From NCBI RefSeq assembly GCF_020884795.1, contig NZ_BBZF01000023.1, forward strand, positions 1-64,000: 64,000 nucleotides of DNA. The letters are read 5' to 3'. Source of the stretch: Micromonospora okii (GTDB lineage: Bacteria > Actinomycetota > Actinomycetes > Mycobacteriales > Micromonosporaceae). How positions within the stretch are numbered: position 1 is the stretch's first letter; each line of letters begins with the position of its first letter. The position numbers were made by a program, and so were the translations under genes. Below, piece after piece: positions 17,701-24,441 of the stretch. The notes under the pieces are model-generated. The model was not told the origin of the DNA and searched no databases. It worked only from the letters and a program-made list of their open reading frames with translations.

Positions 17701-18010
17701 CACGTCGTCGCGGCGGCGGGCGCGCAAGAGCGCCGCGCCGGAGCGCACGGTGGTCGAGGTGGTCGAGACGCCGGTCGACGCCCCCGTCGCCGACGCCGAG
17801 TACCACGACACGATGGGCTACGACCTGTCCCGGTACGAGTCGGACACCGACACCGCACCGGCCGTGGCCGACGTCCAGCGGGGCGAGTCAGCCCGGCTGG
17901 CCGGGGCGGACGACCCGGACGCCCTCGGCGACGACGACGCCGACACCGAGGGCGGTGTCGGCCGGCGCCGGGCCCGCCGGGGCGGCACCCGGCGGCGTAC
18001 CCGCCCGTGA
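14771..18010 (+). CDS. rne: Rne/Rng-family ribonuclease (RNase E/G)
   Basis: Endoribonuclease of RNA processing and decay, 1079 residues. Residues 1-540 are disordered, with Ala/Pro/Glu-rich stretches and arginine clusters (RRRRRRRRG near 465) that likely bind RNA or partners. This is the actinobacterial arrangement, where the scaffold precedes the catalytic core. The core has an S1 domain from about 555 (GTMAGNVYLGKVQNVLPSM), metal-binding aspartates D821 (VIDVNTGKY) and D865 (VIDFIDM), and the zinc-link cysteines C923/C926 (CECCKGRG). A second disordered tail follows. The ATG at 14771 is preceded by TGGAG. The divergence of the first 500 residues gives many overlapping open frames. Confidence 0.95.
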   Translation: MLENEPEGGERAGSQPAGETADHTADAGRAGGDVVTGAADLTAVGPDTGGAPPAGGPDTGGAATAETPAAPPRKRATRRRAAPLNQPEQTDAPVEASTSAGSTSGEAPQAEVFAPVAGELGEAPKTPRRRRKATPAKAVEEPVAGAGAEEAAAEIVPPVKATRTRRRKAVAAEAPAEPTPETAGPAPEAPPAVEPIAAAPAVEPSAGAQAAEPIAAAPTVEPSAVVPAAEPAAGEEEAEESVEAAGTPAAGAPPAPAAPSAAEGGGAAGAPSPAGQVPPAPEAAAEPPAAEPKTRRRRAALSAPTVLFMAPQAEEIEVTRVVVPVPALVEEEPAAEEQPEPTRRRRRGRREVEPVEPVEAVEAVEAEEEPAAEAEEAGEDEDDEESAARRRRRRGRRGRGRGKGGADEAEDDEAEEAASADEGEEPEAGADGDEDEGDEGGDGMTRRRRRRRRRGAGDTDGGADDGVPTVVKIREPRKAVDEVQGVSGSTRLEAKRQRRRDGREQRRTRPPILSESEFLARREAVDRVMAVRQRGDRTQIAVLEDGVLVEHYVTRNSSGTMAGNVYLGKVQNVLPSMEAAFVDVGRGRNAVLYAGEVNWDSTGLEGRARSIEQALRPGDSVLVQVTKDPIGHKGARLTSHIALSGRHLVYVPNGNASGISRKLPDTERKRLRDALKKLVPDGAGVIVRTAAEGASEDELARDVKRLQAQWEDIQAKATSGGAPVLLYEEPDLVIRVVRDLFNEDFRELMIEGDESYGMVESYLSHVSPDLVDRVRRHVGTTDVFAEYRIDEQILKGLDRKVFLPSGGSLVIDRTEAMTVIDVNTGKYTGSGGNLEETVTRNNLEAAEEIVRQLRLRDLGGIVVIDFIDMVLESNRELVLRRLTECLGRDRTKHQVTEITSLGLVQMTRKRIGAGLLEAFSETCECCKGRGVIIHTEPVPEKPRPGGGAGEKVKAVASSVVAPAPAEQGGGTAAQGGGTSSRRRARKSAAPERTVVEVVETPVDAPVADAEYHDTMGYDLSRYESDTDTAPAVADVQRGESARLAGADDPDALGDDDADTEGGVGRRRARRGGTRRRTRP

Positions 18011-18036
18011 CCGGCTGACCGCCGAGCGCGACTCAC

Positions 18037-18079
18037 AGGACCCCTTCCGCGCGCCCGACACGGGTGCGGGAGGGGTCCT
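18037..18079. terminator. Hairpin after rne
   Basis: Arms 18037-18050 and 18066-18079 (14 bp with one mismatch, core GGACCCC/GGGGTCC) flank a 15-nt loop, 26 bp after the rne stop. No U-tract. Confidence 0.6.
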
Positions 18080-18132
18080 GTCGCGTCCCGCGCCCGGTTA
18101 GGATCGGCCACCCCCCGGGTCAGGAGAAGAAG

Positions 18133-18633
18133 ATGCGTCGTCTGCTCGCCCTCACCGCCGCCGTGGCCCTGCTGTCTTCCGGCGTGGCCTGCTCCGCGGA
18201 GCGCTCCGGCTCGGACGCGGACCCGGCCGGCTCCCCGCCGCCGGCCGCTGCCACCCCGGCCGCAGGGTCGGGGGCGCCCGCCGGGGGCGGGCCGGCGGGC
18301 GGGAACGCCGGGGCGGTCTGCGCCGCCGCCCAGCAGGCCGGCAGCACGGCCGTCCGCACGTACGTGGCGGAGCTGGGCCGGATGATCGGGGCGGTGGGGG
18401 AGAACGACAGCGCGACGGCCGAGACCGCCCGGAAGCGGGCGGAGGCGGCGCTGACCGGCTGGCGCGCCGCCCTGCGGGAGCAGTCGGGCCAGGCCACCGA
18501 CCCGCAGCTCCGTACGCTCCTGGCCGACCTGGCCAGCGAGGTGGGCACCCTCGGCACCGACGTGGACGCGATCGACGAGGAGGAGCTGGAGGGGCTCCAG
18601 CAGCGCCTCGACCAGCTCTGCGCGGCGGGGTGA
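18133..18633 (+). CDS. Predicted secreted lipoprotein, unknown function
   Basis: A 166-residue protein. The signal peptide MRRLLALTAAVALLSSGVAC ends in a lipobox (SGVAC), so Cys20 should be lipidated at the outer face of the membrane. A Gly/Ala/Pro-rich linker follows, then a helical domain of about 110 residues (residues 57-166) with a Cys near each end (VCAAAQQ and LDQLCAAG) that may form a disulfide. AGGAG lies 6 nt before the ATG. It stands between rne and the rplU operon with a hairpin repeat immediately after its stop. No family was recognised. Confidence 0.85.
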   Translation: MRRLLALTAAVALLSSGVACSAERSGSDADPAGSPPPAAATPAAGSGAPAGGGPAGGNAGAVCAAAQQAGSTAVRTYVAELGRMIGAVGENDSATAETARKRAEAALTGWRAALREQSGQATDPQLRTLLADLASEVGTLGTDVDAIDEEELEGLQQRLDQLCAAG

Positions 18634-18683
18634 GGAAGGGCGCCTCGTTCACGCGTCCGGTAGAGAGGGGTTCCCCTCTCACC
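18634..18683. repeat. Hairpin repeat copy 2 (degenerate)
   Basis: Immediately after the lipoprotein stop, this stretch aligns with copy 4 (GGAAGGGCGCC ... CGGTAGAGA ... CCCCTCTCACC). Its 3' half has become a tight palindrome of its own, with arms GAGAGGGG and CCCCTCTC at 18663-18680. It probably still acts as a terminator. Confidence 0.6.
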
Positions 18684-18756
18684 GAGGGCGGAGGGTGCGC
18701 GGAGGGCGGCGAGGCGCGCCCGGGTGGCGTGGCGCGCGCCGGCACGGGAGCCCGGT

Positions 18757-18786
18757 TTGGGGGTGGGGCTGCCCATGGCGTACGCT
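18757..18786 (+). promoter_or_regulatory. Housekeeping-type promoter for rplU-rpmA
   Basis: TTGGGG (18757-18762), 18 nt, then TACGCT (18781-18786) fits a sigma-70-type promoter and implies a leader of about 115 nt before rplU. Confidence 0.45.
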
Positions 18787-18909
18787 GGCCTGCGGCGCAC
18801 TTTGGTGTGTGCCGAGTTCCCGCGTGCCCGCGCCGCCGCGCCTCTGCTACCCGGCGAGCCGCCGAGGGAACGACCGCCAGCAGCCTCAACGACAGGGAGT
18901 CCGCCTCCG

Positions 18910-19224
18910 ATGTACGCGATCGTCAAAACCGGCGGCAAGCAGTACAAGGTCGCCGAGGGCGACGTGATCGAGGTCGAGAAGCTCGCCGGTGCCCCCGGCG
19001 ACGCGGTGAAGCTCACCGCGGTGCTCCTCGTCGACGGTGACGACCTGGTGACCGACACGGCGAAGCTTGCCGAGGTCGCGGTGTCCGGCGAGATCGCCGC
19101 GCACACCAAGGGCCCGAAGATCCGGATCCACAAGTTCAAGAACAAGACCGGCTACCACAAGCGCCAGGGTCACCGCCAGCCGCTGACCCAGGTCAAGGTG
19201 ACCGGCATCTCCAGCGGGAAGTAG
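18910..19224 (+). CDS. rplU: 50S ribosomal protein L21
   Basis: Ribosomal protein L21, 104 residues, usual length. The N-terminus MYAIVKTGGKQYKV and the C-terminal IHKFKNKTGYHKRQGHRQPLT are diagnostic; the latter binds 23S rRNA. ATG start with GGGAG upstream at wide spacing. First gene of the conserved rplU-rpmA-obg cluster, with rpmA 11 bp downstream. Confidence 0.98.
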   Translation: MYAIVKTGGKQYKVAEGDVIEVEKLAGAPGDAVKLTAVLLVDGDDLVTDTAKLAEVAVSGEIAAHTKGPKIRIHKFKNKTGYHKRQGHRQPLTQVKVTGISSGK

Positions 19225-19235
19225 GTCGTCCTCAG

Positions 19236-19490
19236 ATGGCTCACAAAAAGGGTGCGTCCAGCTCGCGTAACGGCCGGGACTCCGCGGCCCAGCGGCTCGG
19301 CGTGAAGCGCTTCGGTGGTCAGGTCGTCAGCGCGGGTGAGATCCTCATCCGTCAGCGTGGCACCAAGTTCCACCCCGGTGACCTGGTCGGCCGTGGCGGC
19401 GACGACACGCTCTTCGCGCTGGCCGCCGGCTCGGTCCAGTTCGGCACCAGGCGCGGTCGCAAGACCGTCAGCATCGTGCCGCAGCAGTAG
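19236..19490 (+). CDS. rpmA: 50S ribosomal protein L27
   Basis: Ribosomal protein L27, 84 residues, which reaches the peptidyl-transferase centre with its N-terminus. MAHKKGASSSRNGRDSAAQ and LIRQRGTKFHPG are hallmarks. The mature-type N-terminus (MAHKKG) lacks the cleavable extension seen in some firmicutes. It follows rplU after 11 bp and a strong terminator lies after its stop. Confidence 0.98.
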   Translation: MAHKKGASSSRNGRDSAAQRLGVKRFGGQVVSAGEILIRQRGTKFHPGDLVGRGGDDTLFALAAGSVQFGTRRGRKTVSIVPQQ

Positions 19491-19502
19491 TTCGTAGGCG
19501 TC

Positions 19503-19542
19503 GCGGGCCGTGGACCGAGGGTCCCGGCCCGCTTCGCTTTTT
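19503..19542 (+). terminator. Intrinsic terminator after rpmA
   Basis: GCGGGCCG-T-GGACC (19503-19516) pairs with GGTCC-CGGCCCGC (19520-19532) with one bulged base and a GAG loop, followed by TTCGCTTTTTCT. It is one of the few hairpins here with a real T-run. Some read-through to obg is likely given the 90-bp spacing. Confidence 0.85.
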
Positions 19543-19580
19543 CTCGTGCGGGGGCGTGCCCCGCTGGAAGGATTGACGAC

Positions 19581-21059
19581 GTGACGATGTTCGTTGACCG
19601 GGTCGTGCTGCACCTGCAGGCCGGTGACGGCGGGCACGGCTGTGTCTCGATCCACCGCGAGAAGTTCAAGCCCTTCGGCGGCCCGGACGGCGGCAACGGC
19701 GGGCACGGCGGCAGCGTGACGCTGGTCGTCGACCCGCAGGTGCACACGCTGCTGGACTTCCACTTCCGCCCGCACGTCAAGGCCGACAACGGCAAGGGCG
19801 GCGCGGGCTCGAACCGGGACGGCGCAAACGGGCGCGACCTGTTCCTCAAGGTGCCCAACGGCACCGTCGTGACCGCCCCCGACGGCACCGTGCTGGCCGA
19901 CCTGGTCGGCGCCGGCACCGCCTTCGAGGCGGCCCGGGGTGGCCGGGGCGGCCGGGGCAACGCCTCCCTGGCCAACGCCCGGCGCAAGGCGCCCGGCTTC
20001 GCGGAGCTGGGGGAGCCCGGCGACCAGCTCGACGTGGTGCTGGAGCTCAAGAGCGTCGCCGACGTGGGCCTGGTCGGCTACCCCTCCGCCGGCAAGTCGT
20101 CGCTGATCTCGGTGATCTCCGCCGCCAAGCCGAAGATCGCCGACTACCCGTTCACCACCCTCGTGCCGAACCTGGGCGTGGTCCGCGTCGACAACCACAC
20201 CTTCACGGTCGCCGACGTGCCCGGTCTCATCCCGGGCGCGGCCACCGGCAAGGGCCTCGGGCTGGAGTTCCTCCGGCACGTCGAGCGGTGCGCCGTGCTC
20301 GTGCACGTGATCGACACCGCCACCCTGGAGCCCGGCCGCGACCCGCTGGCCGACATCGACATGATCGAGGCCGAGCTGACCCAGTACGGCGGGCTGGCCG
20401 ACCGGCCCCGCCTCGTGGCGCTCAACAAGGTCGACGTACCGGACGGCCGGGACCTCGCCGAGATCGTCCGCCCCGACCTGGAGGCGCGGGGCCTGCGGGT
20501 CTTCGAGGTCTCCGCGGCGACCCGCGAGGGCCTCAAGGAACTGACGTACGCGATGGCGGAGCTGGTCGAGCAGTCCCGCAGCGCCGCCCCGCCGGCCGAG
20601 CCGACCCGGATCGTCATCCGCCCGAAGGCGGTCGACGACACGGGCTTCACCATCGAGGCCGAGCCGGACGGCTCGTTCACCGTCCGCGGCACCCGCCCGG
20701 AGCGCTGGGTGCGGCAGACGAACTTCGACAACGACGAGGCCGTGGGGTACCTGGCCGACCGGCTGGCCCGCCTCGGGGTCGAGGACAAGCTGGCCAAGGC
20801 GGGGGCGAACCCCGGGGACCTGGTACGCATCGGCGAGCGCGAGTTCGACTGGCAGCCCACCCTGTACGCGGGCGTGGACTTCGTGCCGGGCAACCGGGGC
20901 ACGGACGTGCGGCTGGAGGAGAAGTCGACCCGCGCCTCGGCCGCCGAGCGGCTCGCCGCGCGCAAGGCCCGCCGGCGGCGTCCCGAGGACGAGCTGGCGG
21001 CCGACGCCGCCGACGAGCCGGCCCCGGACCCCGACGACGATCTCGCGGACGAGGAGTAG
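19581..21059 (+). CDS. obgE: GTPase Obg/CgtA
   Basis: Ribosome-associated GTPase of 50S assembly and stress control, 492 residues. The Obg fold covers residues 1-158 (FVDRVVLHLQAGDGGHGCVS and glycine-rich repeats). The G domain follows, with P-loop GYPSAGKSS, G2 DYPFTTLVPNLG, G3 DVPGLIPGA and G4 NKVD. A C-terminal OCT domain follows (RPERWVRQTNFDNDEAVGYL, IGEREFDWQP), with an acidic tail. GTG 19581 is chosen with GGAAGG 8 nt upstream; an internal ATG two codons later is the alternative. Confidence 0.97.
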   Translation: MTMFVDRVVLHLQAGDGGHGCVSIHREKFKPFGGPDGGNGGHGGSVTLVVDPQVHTLLDFHFRPHVKADNGKGGAGSNRDGANGRDLFLKVPNGTVVTAPDGTVLADLVGAGTAFEAARGGRGGRGNASLANARRKAPGFAELGEPGDQLDVVLELKSVADVGLVGYPSAGKSSLISVISAAKPKIADYPFTTLVPNLGVVRVDNHTFTVADVPGLIPGAATGKGLGLEFLRHVERCAVLVHVIDTATLEPGRDPLADIDMIEAELTQYGGLADRPRLVALNKVDVPDGRDLAEIVRPDLEARGLRVFEVSAATREGLKELTYAMAELVEQSRSAAPPAEPTRIVIRPKAVDDTGFTIEAEPDGSFTVRGTRPERWVRQTNFDNDEAVGYLADRLARLGVEDKLAKAGANPGDLVRIGEREFDWQPTLYAGVDFVPGNRGTDVRLEEKSTRASAAERLAARKARRRRPEDELAADAADEPAPDPDDDLADEE

Positions 21060-21139
21060 GGCCCGCCGGCCCGACCACGGCCTCTCCGTCGGAAACCAGC
21101 CGGAAATCTGCCGCGCCTACCCCGGAAATTCGCCGTGCG

Positions 21140-21145
21140 TAGCGT
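21140..21145 (+). promoter_or_regulatory. -10 element for leaderless GNAT gene
   Basis: TAGCGT followed by 6 nt and the ATG at 21152, with no ribosome binding site. Confidence 0.45.
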
Positions 21146-21151
21146 GGCGGC

Positions 21152-21601
21152 ATGCTGATCGAAGCGCGGCCCACGACCGACCCGGAGATCGCCGTTCTGG
21201 TGGAGGCGCAGCAGCGTGAGCTGCGCGAGGCGGACGGCGGGCTGGACGGGCAGGCGACCGTCACCCACGACGACATCCACTACCTCGCGGTCGTCCACGC
21301 CGGCCGGGTCGTCGCGTGCGGCGGCGTGCAGGAGCTCGACGCGCACACCGGCGAGCTGAAGCGGATGTACGTCGAGCCCGCGTACCGGGGGCAGGGGCTC
21401 GCCCGGCGGCTGCTGGTCGCGCTGGAGGAGCTGGCAGCCCAGCGGGGGTACGCCGAGCTCCGGCTGGAGACCGGCAGCTACCTGCCGGCGGCCATCGGCC
21501 TCTACACCTCCTGCGGGTACGCCCCGATCCCGGTGTACGGCGAGTACGTCGACAACCCGTACAGCCGCTGTTTCGCCAAGCCGCTGCCGGTCGCCGCCTG
21601 A
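21152..21601 (+). CDS. GNAT-family N-acetyltransferase
   Basis: A 149-residue acetyl-CoA-dependent acetyltransferase. The acetyl-CoA-binding motif A is RMYVEPAYRGQGLARRLLVALEE (Q/RxxGxG/A type), and motif B follows (LRLETGSYLPAAIGLYTSCGYAPI). The N-terminal part resembles PaiA/ElaA-like small GNATs. The acceptor cannot be told. It is monocistronic, leaderless by its -10 spacing, and convergent with the DUF4383 gene (30 bp between stops). Confidence 0.9.
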   Translation: MLIEARPTTDPEIAVLVEAQQRELREADGGLDGQATVTHDDIHYLAVVHAGRVVACGGVQELDAHTGELKRMYVEPAYRGQGLARRLLVALEELAAQRGYAELRLETGSYLPAAIGLYTSCGYAPIPVYGEYVDNPYSRCFAKPLPVAA

Positions 21602-21631
21602 CGGCCCGGCGGCTCCGGCGGGCGGGCGCGG

Positions 21632-22108
21632 TCAGGGGCGGTCGATCGGCCTGTCGAGCCGACCACCGGTGCCGGCCCGGTTGGACAGCAGCAGGCCCAG
21701 CAGGATCATGCCGAAGCCGAGCACCAGGTGCAGCCAGTTGTCGGCGGGGTTGAGCGGGATGAAGTTGACCGCCCGGTGCTCGGCGAAGAGGTCGACGGCG
21801 AGCCCGAAGATCCACAGGCCGAGGTAGAGCGCGCCGCCGCCGGCCAGGAACAGCCGCGACCCGGCGAGGCTGCGGGCCATGACGAGGCCGACCAGCCCGA
21901 ACCCCAGGTGCAGGGCGTTGTGCAGGACCGACACCTGGAACAGCCCGAGCAGCTTCGCGCCGGAGGCGTGGCCGGCGAAGGAGAGGTCGTCGTACCCGGT
22001 GGTGATCCCCGGGACGAAGCCGAGCACGCCGAGCAGGAGGAAGAGGCCGGCCACGGCGGCAGCGGCCACCTGCACCCGGGCCCTGTGGCCGTGCCGGTCA
22101 CGTGCCAT
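21632..22108 (-). CDS. DUF4383-family membrane protein
   Basis: A 158-residue integral membrane protein with four predicted helices (VAGLFLLLGVLGFVPG, LHNALHLGFGLVGLVMA, LFLAGGGALYLGLWIFGLAVDLF, NWLHLVLGFGMILLGLLL). The VSVLHNALHLGFG and NFIPLNPADNWLHLVLG motifs mark DUF4383. Function unknown. The ATG at 22108 has GGAGGG 8 nt upstream. It is divergent from a stress-type operon of membrane and coiled-coil proteins. Confidence 0.88.
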   Translation of the reverse strand: MARDRHGHRARVQVAAAAVAGLFLLLGVLGFVPGITTGYDDLSFAGHASGAKLLGLFQVSVLHNALHLGFGLVGLVMARSLAGSRLFLAGGGALYLGLWIFGLAVDLFAEHRAVNFIPLNPADNWLHLVLGFGMILLGLLLSNRAGTGGRLDRPIDRP

Positions 22109-22195
22109 CGATGTCACCCTCCGTGGATAAGCAGCCCCGACGATCCTCCATTGTGTGCGGGCGCGGACACGCTCCGCAGAGAAACCGCGAATCAG

Positions 22196-22220
22196 GTGTT
22201 GGACTCGCGCGTGAGGGTAG
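22196..22220 (+). promoter_or_regulatory. Possible sigma-B/F-type promoter of the 22.3-kb operon
   Basis: GTGT at 22196-22199, 15 nt, then GGGTAG at 22215-22220 fits the GnnT-N14-16-GGGTA pattern of actinobacterial stress sigma factors apart from the last base. It lies 80 bp before the ATG at 22301. Confidence 0.35.
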
Positions 22221-22300
22221 GTCAAGAGACAGCCGACGGAACAACGCCGGCAAATTCCCCGAAGTCAGACCGCGACGACTTTCCGAGCGGAAGGGACATC

Positions 22301-23134
22301 ATGACCTACGATCTCTCACCCACGACGTCCACGTACGGGCAGGAGTCGACCAACGGCAACGGCGTACGCGATCAGGCCCGCCAGGTGGGCGCCGAGGCGG
22401 CCCAGGCGGGCGGCGCGGTCGCGCAGACCGCCAAGGAGCAGGGCCGGGAGGTTGTCGGCGAGGCCGCGCGCCAGGCCCGCAACCTGTACGGGGAGGCCCG
22501 CTCCCAGCTCGTCGGGCAGACCGGTGAGCAGCAGCGCCGGGCCGCGAGCGGGCTGCGCTCGCTGGCCGACGAGATGCGCTCCATGGCGCAGAACAGCGGC
22601 CAGGCCGGCCCGGTGACCGAGCTGGCCCACCAGGCCGCCGAGCGGGTGCACGGCGTGGCCGGCTGGCTGGAGGACCGGCAGCCCGGCGACATCGTCAACG
22701 AGGTCAAGGACTACGCCCGGCGCAACCCGGGGACCTTCCTCGTCGGCGCCGCCGTGCTCGGCGTGCTCGCCGGCCGGCTGACCAAGAGCCTCTCCGCGGC
22801 CTCGGACTCCACCGGCACGACCGGCGCGTACGGCGCGACCGGCGGGTACGGCGCGACCGGCGGGTACGACCCGGAGCGGACCGCGGTGATCCCGACCCCG
22901 GCGGCCCCCCAGGCCGTGCCGGTCCAGACCCCGCCCGGCGGCTACCTCGACCCGACCCCGGGCACCTACGCGGAGCCCGACCCCGGCTACTCCGGCCAGG
23001 GCGCGGCCTACCCGGACCCGCGCACGACCACCAGCTACGCCGACCCCGCCGGCGGCACCGGCCAGCCGCTGCCCCCGGTGACCCAGACCGACCCGCTGCC
23101 CGGCGTGCCGTCCAGCGGCACCACCCGCCCGTGA
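22301..23134 (+). CDS. Amphipathic-helix protein with one membrane segment, unknown function
   Basis: A 277-residue protein. Residues 25-140 are Ala/Gln/Arg-rich helix (VRDQARQVGAEAAQAGGAVAQTAKEQGREV), followed by a short DYARRNPGTFLVGAAVLGVLAGRLTKSL segment that looks like a glycine-containing transmembrane hairpin. The C-terminal 110 residues are Gly/Tyr/Pro-rich with YGATGG repeats. It resembles the ElaB/DUF883 style of membrane-tethered stress proteins in layout, though not clearly in sequence. ATG with GGAAGGG 6 nt upstream. First gene of a three-gene operon. Confidence 0.82.
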   Translation: MTYDLSPTTSTYGQESTNGNGVRDQARQVGAEAAQAGGAVAQTAKEQGREVVGEAARQARNLYGEARSQLVGQTGEQQRRAASGLRSLADEMRSMAQNSGQAGPVTELAHQAAERVHGVAGWLEDRQPGDIVNEVKDYARRNPGTFLVGAAVLGVLAGRLTKSLSAASDSTGTTGAYGATGGYGATGGYDPERTAVIPTPAAPQAVPVQTPPGGYLDPTPGTYAEPDPGYSGQGAAYPDPRTTTSYADPAGGTGQPLPPVTQTDPLPGVPSSGTTRP

Positions 23135-23165
23135 GCGCGAGAGAGATCCGAAGGGAGGTGACGGC

Positions 23166-23618
23166 ATGACCGTGCCGACGCAGGACCCCGGGTACCGCCC
23201 CGTGGGCGCCCCGCACACCGCGGACGAGGTGAGGAGCAGCTCCATCGGTGAGCTGATGCGCCAGGTGACCAGCGATCTCTCCACGCTGATGCGGCAGGAG
23301 GTCGAGCTGGCCAAGGCCGAGATCCGGCAGGAGGGGAAGAAGGCGGGCAAGGCCGCCGGTCTCTTCGGCGGCGCCGGTTTCGGCGGCTACATGGTGGCGC
23401 TGTTCCTGTCGATCGCCCTCTGGGCCGGACTGTCCAACGTGATGGACGCGGGCTGGGCGGCGCTGATCGTCGCCGTCATCTGGGGCGCGATCGCCGCGGT
23501 CCTCTACTCCATGGCCAAGAAGAACGCGCAGCGCGTACGCGGCCTCAAGCAGACCAACGACAGCGTGCAGCGCATCCCCGACGCGCTCAAGCCTCACCCG
23601 GAGGGAGTCACCCGATGA
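23166..23618 (+). CDS. Phage holin family protein (Actinobacterial Holin-X type)
   Basis: A 150-residue membrane protein. The N-terminal amphipathic helix SSIGELMRQVTSDLSTLMRQEVELAKAEI is the hallmark, and two transmembrane helices follow (GGYMVALFLSIALWAGL and AALIVAVIWGAIAAVLYSM). Despite the name there is no phage context; such genes are ordinary chromosomal genes in actinobacteria. Strong Shine-Dalgarno GGGAGG before the ATG. Its stop overlaps the next start (ATGA). Confidence 0.9.
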   Translation: MTVPTQDPGYRPVGAPHTADEVRSSSIGELMRQVTSDLSTLMRQEVELAKAEIRQEGKKAGKAAGLFGGAGFGGYMVALFLSIALWAGLSNVMDAGWAALIVAVIWGAIAAVLYSMAKKNAQRVRGLKQTNDSVQRIPDALKPHPEGVTR

Positions 23619-24265
23619 GCACCGATCCCGACCAGATCCGCCGCGAGATCGAAGCCACCCGCAACAACCTGAGCACCGACGTCGACGCCCTGGCGTACAA
23701 GGTGAGCCCGGGCCGCATCGTCGACGACCGCAAGCAGCGGGCGCGCAACGCCCTGCAGAATGTGAGGGACAAGGTCATGGGCACCGCCACCGACTACGGC
23801 CACAGCACCCGGGACGCCGCGCACTCGGTCGCCGACCGGGCCTCCTCGGCGGCCTCGACCGTCTCGGACAAGGCGCACTCGGCCGCCTCGACGGTGGGCG
23901 ACGCCGCGCAGCGGGCGCCGCAGGTGCTGCGGGAGAAGTCCGAGGGCAACCCGCTGGCCGCCGGCCTGATCGCCTTCGGCGTCGGCATGCTGGTCTCCTC
24001 GCTGATCCCGGCCAGCCGCCGCGAGCAGCAGGTGGCCACCCAGGTCAAGGAGCGGGCCGGCGAGCACGCCGGTGTGGTGAAGGAGAAGCTCAGCGAGGTC
24101 GCCAGCGAGCTGAAGGAGGAGCTGCGCGAGCCGGCGCGGGAGGCCACCGAGTCGGTGAAGGCCACCGCCCAGGACGCCGTGCACGCCGTCAAGGACGACA
24201 CGAAGTCCGCCGCGCAGGACGTGAAGGGCCAGGCCCAGCAGTCCCGCGAACAGGTGCGGTACTGA
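23615..24265 (+). CDS. DUF3618-domain protein
   Basis: A 216-residue protein. The N-terminal DUF3618 signature is DPDQIRREIEATRNNLSTDVDALAYKVSPGRIV. Long Ala/Ser-rich amphipathic helices follow with ASTVSDKAHSAASTVGDAA repeats. One membrane segment follows (PLAAGLIAFGVGMLVSSLIPAS), then a Lys/Glu coiled-coil tail like LEA or CsbD-type stress proteins. It overlaps the holin-like gene by ATGA. With its two upstream partners it forms an envelope-stress-like operon (inference). Confidence 0.88.
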   Translation: MSTDPDQIRREIEATRNNLSTDVDALAYKVSPGRIVDDRKQRARNALQNVRDKVMGTATDYGHSTRDAAHSVADRASSAASTVSDKAHSAASTVGDAAQRAPQVLREKSEGNPLAAGLIAFGVGMLVSSLIPASRREQQVATQVKERAGEHAGVVKEKLSEVASELKEELREPAREATESVKATAQDAVHAVKDDTKSAAQDVKGQAQQSREQVRY

Positions 24266-24287
24266 CCGGGGACACCAAGGTACGCCG

Positions 24288-24334
24288 CAGCTCGCGGCCA
24301 CTCCCGACGCAGGTCGGCTGGTGGTCGCGAGCTG
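24288..24334. terminator. Long hairpin after the DUF3618 operon
   Basis: Arms 24288-24301 (CAGCTCGCGGCCAC) and 24321-24334 pair at 13 of 14 positions, with a smaller CCGAC/GTCGG hairpin inside the loop. It starts 22 bp after the stop codon. Confidence 0.65.
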
Positions 24335-24390
24335 TCGCGTGTACGGGGGCCGGCGAGCGTGAGCGGCGGGCGGCGCGCGGGTGGGCGGAG

Positions 24391-24441
24391 TTAAGAAGGG
24401 GCCCCTGCTATACCTCAGGCGTTAACAAGGTGCCCTTCCTT
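24391..24441. repeat. Hairpin repeat copy 3, overlapping the glycosyltransferase 3' end
   Basis: TTAAGAAGGGGCCCCTG ... GGCGTTAACAAGG ... TGCCCTTCCTT. The arms pair imperfectly. Read on the minus strand it encodes the last residues of the glycosyltransferase (KGTLLTPEV) and its TAG stop at 24408-24410, so the repeat has been incorporated into the gene. Confidence 0.8.

Noticed and set aside
18663..18680. Riboswitch before rplU
   Set aside because: The only structure is a simple palindrome of the degenerate repeat next to the lipoprotein stop; no known ligand-binding motif was seen.
23166..23618. Prophage remnant suggested by the holin-like gene
   Set aside because: No lysin, capsid, integrase or attachment site is nearby; the Holin-X family is chromosomal in actinobacteria.
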